Shown in pieces: positions 34,215 to 40,827 of a DNA stretch of 64,000 bases. Position numbers and translations under genes: made by a program. The notes below the pieces were generated by a model. The model ran no database searches. It saw only the letters and a list, made by a program, of their open reading frames with translations, and was not told the origin of the DNA. Source of the stretch: Candidatus Saccharimonadota bacterium (lineage in GTDB: Bacteria > Patescibacteriota > Saccharimonadia > Saccharimonadales > UBA4665); contig JAQBRY010000001.1 of the NCBI GenBank assembly GCA_028286245.1, positions 62,001-126,000 of the forward strand. The letters run 5' to 3'. How positions within the stretch are numbered: position 1 is the first letter of the stretch; each line of letters starts with the position of its first letter.

Positions 34215-34802
34215 ATGCCTGAGTTGATACCAGTTTCAGAGTTAGCACCAGTTCAAGAGCTTCAGCCCGGATTAATTTTGCCGGATTCTCCGCAAAGAGA
34301 AATACTCGAGAAAATAGAAAAAGAAGCGTACAGCGAATGGTATGGTGGCTTTGGTAGCAACAAATATACGGCCGACGCCAACGCTATTGCTAACTCCGTG
34401 TCCCAAATTCCAGAGATCGAGCTGTTAGTGCCCTCAGATTACGGTGTTGGGTATCATAATCGCTGTGCGCACTTTGCTTTCGGGAAGTTGCTTGGCGAAG
34501 ACTGGGCCGTGCCGCACACAGAACTCCCAGCCGAGCTGTGGTCTGATCCGGTAGAATTTCTTAAACAAAAGGGTTTTGTACAAGTTATAGATTCCGCTCC
34601 CGGTGACCTTGTGGCCTACGCTCGCATAAGAGATCGTGCTCCTGATGATGAAGCACTTCGATTTGAACATTTCGCAGTTTTAGAGACGGGGAACAAAGCC
34701 ATATCTAAGCTTGGGCAGGGCCCAGTCGTGCGGCATCCAGTTGAGCTCGTGCCGACCAGCTACGGCAACACCGCTTTCTTCTTTAGAAAACAAGCTGCCT
34801 AA
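34215..34802 (+). CDS. Papain-fold (NlpC/P60- or CHAP-like) candidate
   Basis: 195 residues from the ATG at 34215; TATTGT (34201-34206) lies 8 nt upstream, although an ATG at 34197 with TATGCT 6 nt before it is an alternative. NRCAHFAFGKLLGE supplies a candidate nucleophile Cys at a helix start, APGDLVAYARI is the beta strand typical of NlpC/P60/CHAP proteins, and RFEHFAVLETG provides a His. This order Cys, GDLV, His fits cysteine peptidases/amidases acting on peptidoglycan or proteins. No signal peptide. Only a profile search can confirm. Confidence 0.65.
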   Translation: MPELIPVSELAPVQELQPGLILPDSPQREILEKIEKEAYSEWYGGFGSNKYTADANAIANSVSQIPEIELLVPSDYGVGYHNRCAHFAFGKLLGEDWAVPHTELPAELWSDPVEFLKQKGFVQVIDSAPGDLVAYARIRDRAPDDEALRFEHFAVLETGNKAISKLGQGPVVRHPVELVPTSYGNTAFFFRKQAA

Positions 34803-34852
34803 TCTTCTTTACCGGCGCGCTTAAGCCTTACGCTACACGTAGGCGTCCGCTA

Positions 34853-35461
34853 TTAGTAATCTGCCAGGGCCAAAGACAATGATGCCGTGTCAACCCGAAT
34901 GGCTCCGGTACCTGTGTCACGCCATATATTATCGAGTATCGTTAATCCTACCGCTCTCAGGTGTGCGTCGTCCACTTGTACCACCTCATAGGGCAAGCTG
35001 ACTCTTGTGGCACGCTCAAATATTGTTTCATCATGATGGTTTACTAGCCCTCTGGAAGCGGCGTCGGCACGTGATAATCCAAATGCCACTCTTGTTAACC
35101 CGGGCTGCGTGGCTAAATAGTCCTGGCACTGAGTGCACGGTTCTAGCGTTGTTACTACCGTACCGGATACGGCACCTGCAACGTCAAATTTAGTATCGAA
35201 TAAAGACATAACTTCGGCATGAAGAATGGGCTGACCTAACCGCCGATCGCTAGCGAAACCTCGGCCTACAATCTCAGCACCACGAAGCGCCACAGCGCCG
35301 ACTGGCATATCGATGCCATGTGTAAAAGCGCTTTCTAGTGCTAACGCCGTGGCGTGATGCAACGCCGCAGCTTCCCGTGCATCTTGCACGCTATTAGGGT
35401 CACCTCCCACTTCAAGTAATTGCGGTGCTCGATTAGCAGGAGTAAATAACGGTTCTCGCAT
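34853..35461 (-). CDS. CMP/dCMP-type zinc deaminase family protein
   Basis: 202 residues. The zinc site is explicit: LHAEV (His and catalytic Glu) and EPCTQC (two Cys) with MPVGAVALRGAEIVGRGF upstream, the arrangement of cytidine/deoxycytidylate/tRNA-adenosine deaminases. The N-terminal ~40 residues (PQLLEVGGDPNSV...ALHHATALALE) and the ~70 C-terminal residues are not typical of TadA or ComEB, so the substrate is open. TATAAT (minus, 35468-35473) is exactly 6 nt before the ATG and TTGATA lies 17 bp upstream. Confidence 0.88.
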   Translation of the reverse strand: MREPLFTPANRAPQLLEVGGDPNSVQDAREAAALHHATALALESAFTHGIDMPVGAVALRGAEIVGRGFASDRRLGQPILHAEVMSLFDTKFDVAGAVSGTVVTTLEPCTQCQDYLATQPGLTRVAFGLSRADAASRGLVNHHDETIFERATRVSLPYEVVQVDDAHLRAVGLTILDNIWRDTGTGAIRVDTASLSLALADY

Positions 35462-35540
35462 TTTCGAATTATAAAATATCCATACTAAATTATCAACTGA
35501 TCGCCGAGAGCTACCGGACTTTTCCGCTAAACGCTCATGC

Positions 35541-35569
35541 TTGCACTAACGCCTTTGGTGCGCAACAAT
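35541..35569 (+). promoter_or_regulatory. Promoter with ATGCTTGC -35 element
   Basis: ATGC directly precedes TTGCAC (35541-35546); 17 bp later is AACAAT (35564-35569). It drives the gene at 35592 and is one of five accessory promoters with the same ATGCTTGC word at -35. Confidence 0.6.
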
Positions 35570-35591
35570 AGCCATATAACTAGGAGCTACC

Positions 35592-36170
35592 GTGTCAGAC
35601 TTCGAAACTTTCGTGCCAGAAACAATCACTTACAGCGACCCAGCGCTTGAAAAAATCCAGTATGAGTTTGTCGCCCAGTCCTACTACGTCTATGCCGACG
35701 GTGCTTTTAACGCCGTTCGCGAGAAAATCGTCACAGAACCCACCGTGGAGCAAATGACTGACAGTATAATCGGTCACAACACGCTCTTAAGCTGGGTAGA
35801 ATTTTACCAGCGCGTAGTTATTCAGGTGCGCCATCCCGAGCGATTTGAGGGAGATGTGGCAGGGCCACAATGGTTACTTACCGAAGAGGATGTGCCCACA
35901 AATATCGAGACTGTTCGTGGGCAAAAATTCGTTGCCGCTCCAGTACAGTTACTTACCGGCTTTTCTGAGCAGACCAGACCACAGTTTGCCACCACAGCAG
36001 AAGTACTAGAGACGGGTAGCGTTACCCCATTTATGGAAGCGTGGCTTGATCGCTTTGCGCACGATTCTCACACCTACGGCTACGCAAGGCACCTCAAGCA
36101 ACTATTTCCAATCCTTGACCCTGCGCTCGTCAGCCGCCTCCAAAAAACAAAGTTTCCCCACGGTCTATAG
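35592..36170 (+). CDS. Hypothetical protein
   Basis: 192 residues starting with GTG at 35592, preceded by TAGGAG at 5 nt. Soluble, acidic, mostly helical in the first half (ALEKIQYEFVAQSYYVYADGAFNAVREKI). No family or catalytic motif recognised. Its promoter is of the ATGCTTGC type and it ends before a bidirectional terminator. It is the last gene of the accessory zone before tRNA-Glu. Confidence 0.72.
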   Translation: MSDFETFVPETITYSDPALEKIQYEFVAQSYYVYADGAFNAVREKIVTEPTVEQMTDSIIGHNTLLSWVEFYQRVVIQVRHPERFEGDVAGPQWLLTEEDVPTNIETVRGQKFVAAPVQLLTGFSEQTRPQFATTAEVLETGSVTPFMEAWLDRFAHDSHTYGYARHLKQLFPILDPALVSRLQKTKFPHGL

Positions 36171-36193
36171 CACTCATGGCGCTCAATAAAAAG

Positions 36194-36217
36194 CCACCCT
36201 TTGGGTGGTGTTTTATT
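36194..36217. terminator. Bidirectional intrinsic terminator
   Basis: CCACCC-TTT-GGGTGG (36194-36208) followed by a T-rich run on the + strand and, on the minus strand, by TTTTTATT. It can stop both the 35592 gene and the minus-strand tRNA-Glu. Confidence 0.85.
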
Positions 36218-36220
36218 TTC

Positions 36221-36297
36221 TGGTGATCCCTGCGGGATTCGAACCCGCGATCTCTTGGATGAGAACCAAGTGTCCTAGACCACTAGACGAAGGGACC
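36221..36297 (-). tRNA. tRNA-Glu (anticodon CTC)
   Basis: 77 nt including an encoded CCA. The acceptor stem GGTCCCT pairs with AGGGATC with one G-T wobble. The anticodon stem CTTGG/CCAAG encloses the loop TTCTCAT, giving anticodon CTC (codon GAG, Glu). The T-arm GCGGG-TTCGAAT-CCCGC is perfect. The discriminator is A. A candidate -10 TATTCC preceded by TGC lies just upstream, and an 18-bp palindrome sits further upstream. Confidence 0.95.
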
Positions 36298-36316
36298 GTG
36301 AGGAAGGAATAGCAGA

Positions 36317-36334
36317 AATTATGCTTGCATAATT
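36317..36334. repeat. 18-bp perfect palindrome upstream of tRNA-Glu
   Basis: AATTATGCTTGCATAATT: arms AATTATGC and GCATAATT around TT. The core ATGCTTGCAT equals the word found at -35 in several accessory promoters. It is 20 bp upstream of the tRNA gene. Confidence 0.6.
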
Positions 36335-36504
36335 ATGCCAACTCCGACGAGCGGTTACTATCTCGGAGAGATAGGGCCGTGTTGCCGTGAGCCCGCATAT
36401 CTTACCATATCTGTTAGCGACCGTCTAGCGGGCCCTCTATTTGTGTTATATAGTTATAGTATGAACAAATTCAATTTATTACGCACTAGTACTAAAAGGT
36501 CTCC

Positions 36505-36630
36505 ATGAGTGATATTGTTTCGCCCAAACCGTCAAAATCAGCTATGCGGGTAGTAAAAGCTGCCATCAAAAATTCATATAACGATCAACGAGCTATCAGT
36601 AAGTGGGCAAGTGCGCTTAGAAATAGCTAA
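36505..36630 (+). CDS. 41-residue small protein
   Basis: A short ORF (MSDIVSPKPSKSAMRVVKAA..., ending SKWASALRNS) encoding a basic, probably helical peptide. Support: AAAAGG about 5-8 nt before the ATG, a TAGTACT-type -10 upstream, and a strong intrinsic terminator beginning 20 bp after the stop. No similar protein is known to me. The isolated promoter-ORF-terminator arrangement makes it likely to be expressed, either as a peptide or as a small mRNA/sRNA. Confidence 0.6.
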   Translation: MSDIVSPKPSKSAMRVVKAAIKNSYNDQRAISKWASALRNS

Positions 36631-36650
36631 CCGTTAGCGTTACAGCTCTA

Positions 36651-36677
36651 AACAGCCCTTTGGGGCTGTTTTATTTT
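36651..36677 (+). terminator. Intrinsic terminator
   Basis: AACAGCCC-TTTG-GGGCTGTT followed by TTATTTT. Perfect 8-bp stem; terminates the 41-residue gene. Confidence 0.9.
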
Positions 36678-36793
36678 AACCGCGCCGTGCGTTAAACATA
36701 AGCCCGTTGCATAATCCGCTCCAGATTGGGATAATAGGGATAGTTATATGACAAAAACCGTACCGCTCAGTTGTAATGTGGGACGGGTAGCGA

Positions 36794-38083
36794 ATGCTAT
36801 CCGGGAACTTTGTGGTGGCCATGTTCAAACTTAGCGGGCTTGGCAAAAAAAACGCCCACAACACCGCACTGGCTGCCAACCTTAAAAACGAACAGCAAAA
36901 GTTTGAGCTTATCGTCAATACTATCGAAGACGGCGTGGTTTTACTTGATGCTGAGGGCGTTATCCAGCTCTTTAATCCTGGAGCGGGTAAGATCAGCGGC
37001 TGGGACCCGGATGAGGCCTGCGGCCTAAGCAGCAAATCCGTGCTCAAGCTGGTTGATAATAAAAACCAGCTCTATAGCGATGAGGCCAATCCATTCTTGA
37101 CCGTTTTCCAAACCGGCGAAGTAACTAAGCATGACGACGCCTTGCTACTCACTAAATCCGGCAGCCAACTGCCCGTTAGCATCCAAATATCACCCCTAGT
37201 TACTAATGATACGGTTACGGCAGCCGTGGTGGTATTCCGCGATGTTGAGCAGGAACGCGCCGAAGAGCAGCGCCGGGCCGACTTTATAAGCACTGCCAGT
37301 CACGAAATGCGTACGCCGGTTGCCGCCATCGAAGGCTACCTGGCACTGGCACTCAACAATAAAGTTACCACTATTGATAACCGGGCCCGTAATTATTTAG
37401 AGAAAGCCCACGCCTCTACGCAGCACCTCGGGCAGCTGTTCCAAGATTTACTTACCAGTGCCAAGGCCGAAGACGGTCGCCTCAGCAGCCGGCCGGTAGC
37501 CGTGGAAATGGGCTCATACTTGGAGCAGCTCACCGGCGATCTTAAATTCGCTGCCGAGAAAAAGGGACTATTTATGGAATTCGTGGTTGGGTCCAGCCGC
37601 AACAAGGATGCCAGTGGCGGCGCCACCGGCGGCGAAAGAGTCGTTCGGCCATTGTATTACACGCTAGTAGACCCAGACCGCGTCCGCGAAGTAGTTACCA
37701 ACTTGTTCGATAACGCCGTTAAGTATACCGATTCGGGCAAAGTATCAATTGGGTTGACCGGCGATGACCAAGTAGTGCAGTTTTACGTCCGCGACACCGG
37801 ACCCGGTATTCCCGCCGAGGATGCCCCGCACCTGTTTCAAAAATTCTACCGGGTTGATAACTCGGCTACGCGTACTATTGGCGGCACCGGGCTAGGCTTA
37901 TTTATATGCCAAAAAATTGTGGAGCTGTATCATGGGCGCATTTGGGTAGAGAGTGAAGTCGGCAAGGGCAGCACCTTCTTTATCAATTTTCCACGCCTGA
38001 CCACCCAGCAAGCTGCCGAACATCAGGCTGCCGAGGCTAAGAGCACCGAGCTGCAACCGATTAACTCACTCGCATCATCGTGA
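36794..38083 (+). CDS. PAS-domain histidine kinase, soluble
   Basis: 429 residues with no transmembrane helix; the start could also be the ATG at 36821. A PAS domain (about 38-148: FELIVNTIEDGVVLLDAEG...LFNPGAGKISGW) is followed by HisKA with His170 in STASHEMRTP and HATPase_c (NLFDNAVKYT, DTGPGIP, GGTGLGLFICQKIVELYHG). A 28-codon ORF (36748-36834) with a GATAAT promoter upstream overlaps its start in another frame and might be a leader. It is followed 50 bp later by a receiver protein that is the probable partner. Cytoplasmic redox or ligand sensing is possible. Confidence 0.93.
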   Translation: MLSGNFVVAMFKLSGLGKKNAHNTALAANLKNEQQKFELIVNTIEDGVVLLDAEGVIQLFNPGAGKISGWDPDEACGLSSKSVLKLVDNKNQLYSDEANPFLTVFQTGEVTKHDDALLLTKSGSQLPVSIQISPLVTNDTVTAAVVVFRDVEQERAEEQRRADFISTASHEMRTPVAAIEGYLALALNNKVTTIDNRARNYLEKAHASTQHLGQLFQDLLTSAKAEDGRLSSRPVAVEMGSYLEQLTGDLKFAAEKKGLFMEFVVGSSRNKDASGGATGGERVVRPLYYTLVDPDRVREVVTNLFDNAVKYTDSGKVSIGLTGDDQVVQFYVRDTGPGIPAEDAPHLFQKFYRVDNSATRTIGGTGLGLFICQKIVELYHGRIWVESEVGKGSTFFINFPRLTTQQAAEHQAAEAKSTELQPINSLASS

Positions 38084-38133
38084 TACAATGAAATCAAACA
38101 TAAGCATAAAACATATATAACAGGGGTAAACCA

Positions 38134-39390
38134 ATGGCAAAGATAATGCTGGTCGAAGATGATAATAACCTACGTGAGATTTATGAAGCACGTTTGCAGG
38201 CCGAAGGCTACGATATAGTAGCTGCTCACGATGGGGAAGAGGCTCTAGTTGTTGCCAAAGCCGAAAAGCCCGACCTGATTATTTCTGATGTTATGATGCC
38301 AAAAATCAGTGGCTTTGAGATGCTCGACATTCTGCGTAACACTGATGGCCTTAAGGACGTAAAGGTAATTATGCTTACCGCTCTTGGTCAGAGCGACGAC
38401 CAGCAGCGCGCCGACCGCCTCGGTGCCGATCGCTACCTGGTTAAGTCACAGGTTACCCTCGAAGATATTGTTAAGGTCGCCCAGCACTTGCTCCAAGCAG
38501 ATGCGCCAATTGGCGACGTGACCGGTGCCGCAGCCATAGCCGCCATAGGTACTGCCGATCCTACCGTCGCGCCAGCCGAGCCGGCCCAGCCAGCTCCGCA
38601 GCCCGAACCGATCGTTACGCCACCAGTGGTCACAGCACCAGCGCCCGCAGCAACGCCAGTGCCAGAACCAAGCCAGCCGGCCACAGTTGCGCCCGCTCCC
38701 GTTACTCCTGTACCCGAACCCGTGGTCACGCCTCCCGTTGTAACTCCCCCAGCTCCGCAGCCCGAACCGATCGTTACGCCACCAGTGGTCACAGCACCAG
38801 CGCCCGCAGCAACGCCAGTGCCAGAACCAAGCCCAGAACCGACAGCCGAAGTAACCTCACCAACCCTGAGCGAGCTCGAAGCCCTCACAACCGGGCAAGA
38901 GCAGGCCACCGTAGATGCCCAAATTAATGAATTTGCCGTTGCTCCCGCACCGGAACCGGCTGTAGTAGAACCCAGCGATACGCCAATCCCCGTCGCCGAA
39001 GCCGAACCCGTGGTCACGCCTCCAGAACCAGCAGAAGCAGCTAACACCGCCGCCAACGACACTACTATGGCAAATGCTGTTGAGTCGCTATCAGATGCCA
39101 ATGTAGACACAACTGTGATTGCTCCCACGGAGCCGATAGCCGCACCAGAACCAGCAGTAGAGCCAACACTGGCCACTCCTTCGAACACTGATGGCCGTGG
39201 TAAAAAAATTATTGCCCCGCTTGATACCCCAGAAGGTAAACCCGACCTAGCCGCACTCTTAGCCATCGAAGAGGCTAAGGAGAACGGCACTGATCCCGTC
39301 AAGCCATCGGCCGCAACACTTTCAACCCCTCCCACGCCGCCTGCCACCCCCGGCCAAGAACCCTTTGACCCTAACAGCATCGCACTCTAG
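38134..39390 (+). CDS. Response regulator with long Pro/Ala/Glu-rich tail
   Basis: 418 residues. The receiver domain spans about 1-122: acidic pair EDD, phospho-acceptor Asp52 in IISDVMMP, Thr in MLTALGQ and Lys in LVKSQ. The remaining ~290 residues are a low-complexity Pro/Ala/Val/Glu tail with repeated blocks such as QPEPIVTPPVVTAPAPAATP, ending in a conserved-looking GRGKKIIAPLDTPEGKPDLAALLAIEEAKE. There is no DNA-binding domain. The tail may act as a spacer or interaction scaffold at the cell pole or envelope. An 85-bp exact duplication lies in its coding sequence. Confidence 0.92.
   Translation: MAKIMLVEDDNNLREIYEARLQAEGYDIVAAHDGEEALVVAKAEKPDLIISDVMMPKISGFEMLDILRNTDGLKDVKVIMLTALGQSDDQQRADRLGADRYLVKSQVTLEDIVKVAQHLLQADAPIGDVTGAAAIAAIGTADPTVAPAEPAQPAPQPEPIVTPPVVTAPAPAATPVPEPSQPATVAPAPVTPVPEPVVTPPVVTPPAPQPEPIVTPPVVTAPAPAATPVPEPSPEPTAEVTSPTLSELEALTTGQEQATVDAQINEFAVAPAPEPAVVEPSDTPIPVAEAEPVVTPPEPAEAANTAANDTTMANAVESLSDANVDTTVIAPTEPIAAPEPAVEPTLATPSNTDGRGKKIIAPLDTPEGKPDLAALLAIEEAKENGTDPVKPSAATLSTPPTPPATPGQEPFDPNSIAL
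38590..38833 (+). repeat. 85-bp direct repeat inside the regulator gene
   Basis: 38590-38674 and 38749-38833 are identical over 85 bp, offset 159 bp (53 codons, in frame). The nucleotide identity, including synonymous positions, points to a recent duplication that lengthened the proline-rich tail. Confidence 0.95.
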
Positions 39391-39414
39391 CAACCACTAC
39401 CGTATACTGGCCTC

Positions 39415-40095
39415 ATGCGTATTAATAAGTATCTTGCCCAAAGCACGGGTATTAGTCGTCGGATGGCCGATAAGGCCGTCCTGGCGGGCCGCGTCGACGT
39501 TGATGGCCAGCCAGCGCAACCGGGTACCGACGTCGGTCCCGGCAGCTTGGTACGGCTCGACGGCCGAATTGTTACAGCCTTAGAGCAGACCACCACAATT
39601 ATCTTTCATAAACCGGCTGGCTACGTGGTGAGCCGTGACGGACAGGGCAGCAACACCATCTACGACATTCTGCCGCAGCCGTATCGACTCCTTAAGCCCG
39701 TGGGGCGCCTCGATAAGGACTCCTCGGGCTTACTGCTCCTAACAAACGACGGCCAGCTTGCCAATGAGCTCACTCATCCGCGCTATGCTAAGGTTAAGGT
39801 GTACGAAGTTACCCTCGGCAAACCGCTGGAACCGCTCCACCGCCAAATGATAAACGACCACGGATTACAGCTTGAGGACGGCAATAGTAAGTTGCAGCTG
39901 CAGCGCCTGCACGACGGTGATGACACCCAGTGGCAGGTCACCATGCACGAGGGCCGCAATCGCCAGATCCGCCGGACCTTCGAATCGCTCAACTACTATG
40001 TAAAAGGTCTCCGCCGTATTCAATTTGGCAATTACGCCCTACACGACCTGCCGGTAGGGCAGGTTAAGGCTGTAGAGACAGCTAACGATCACTAG
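39415..40095 (+). CDS. RsuA/RluB-family rRNA pseudouridine synthase
   Basis: 226 residues. An N-terminal S4 RNA-binding domain (MRINKYLAQSTGISRRMADKAV...) is followed by the catalytic domain with the essential Asp in GRLDKDSSGLLLLT, plus the KVYEVTLGKPL and EGRNRQIRRTFESLNY motifs. It isomerises a uridine in 16S or 23S rRNA; which one cannot be said. TATACT (39403-39408) is exactly 6 nt before the ATG, so it is probably leaderless. Its 3' end overlaps the convergent gene by 14 bp. Confidence 0.95.
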   Translation: MRINKYLAQSTGISRRMADKAVLAGRVDVDGQPAQPGTDVGPGSLVRLDGRIVTALEQTTTIIFHKPAGYVVSRDGQGSNTIYDILPQPYRLLKPVGRLDKDSSGLLLLTNDGQLANELTHPRYAKVKVYEVTLGKPLEPLHRQMINDHGLQLEDGNSKLQLQRLHDGDDTQWQVTMHEGRNRQIRRTFESLNYYVKGLRRIQFGNYALHDLPVGQVKAVETANDH

Positions 40096-40717
40096 CGGGC
40101 ATTAGCCCAAGACCAGCCGCAGCACGGCCTAGCCACGTCCTAAAAAGATCTTGCTCTTGGTGTTTAATTATCTGCTCCGGATCCTCGGCAGTAGTGGCTG
40201 CCATTGCCTCATAGGCAACGGTGTTTGGGCCGTGAGCGACCACGGAACGGGCTCGGCTCACGTCTTCACGCAAGAACTCTAGCAGCACAGTGCCGCTATC
40301 GTCAGTCACACCCATTTGTAAATACACGTCGGCCTGACGCGCCGTAATTAAGGGATTGAGCTTACGAGCAAAGCGTAGGGCTTCATCACCCTCTAATTTA
40401 TGTGGTGTACTAGGGTTAAGATCGTGCTGGGGATCGTATGCAACCGTCTTGGACAAAGAAACATTTACCATGCCGTCAAACAGCGAGCTGTGCATTCTAA
40501 TTGGTCTGTAATCAATGGTCGCAGTGCTAGTAGGTCCGTCGCTGTCCTGCGGATCGCTAAAAATAGCTTCTATGCCGACATGAGAGGTGATAATATCAAA
40601 AAGATTGGAGGCCATTAACTCTTTTCGGGCATAGGTCTGTACTCGACGAAAGCCCGCTTCGTTTGCCAGTTGGGCCGGCTCAGCGGCGTTGCCCTTATGA
40701 GATCTTTTAAAATTCAT
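40082..40717 (-). CDS. Hypothetical protein
   Basis: 211 residues, soluble, basic at the N-terminus (MNFKRSHKGNAAEPAQLANEAG, suggesting nucleic-acid contact or a short tail) and acidic later. No recognised domain. A canonical promoter is present on the minus strand: TTGACA, 17 bp, TATAAT; a second -10-like TACAAT (40724-40729) lies exactly 6 nt before the ATG, so initiation from it would be leaderless. Convergent overlap of 14 bp with the pseudouridine synthase. Confidence 0.7.
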   Translation of the reverse strand: MNFKRSHKGNAAEPAQLANEAGFRRVQTYARKELMASNLFDIITSHVGIEAIFSDPQDSDGPTSTATIDYRPIRMHSSLFDGMVNVSLSKTVAYDPQHDLNPSTPHKLEGDEALRFARKLNPLITARQADVYLQMGVTDDSGTVLLEFLREDVSRARSVVAHGPNTVAYEAMAATTAEDPEQIIKHQEQDLFRTWLGRAAAGLGLMPASDR

Positions 40718-40827
40718 AACTATATTGTATTATATATGTTTTATTCTGTTTTGTCAAGCTTCATCTACTCATTTAGAATAAAATTTGGGGCTTTTGTCAA
40801 TGGCTCTTATCTGTTATAATAGGGTCA

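Noticed and set aside
36748-36834. 28-codon ORF overlapping the start of the second histidine kinase
   Set aside because: Could be a leader peptide, with GATAAT upstream, but the peptide is unremarkable and there is no attenuator; too weak to list as a gene.
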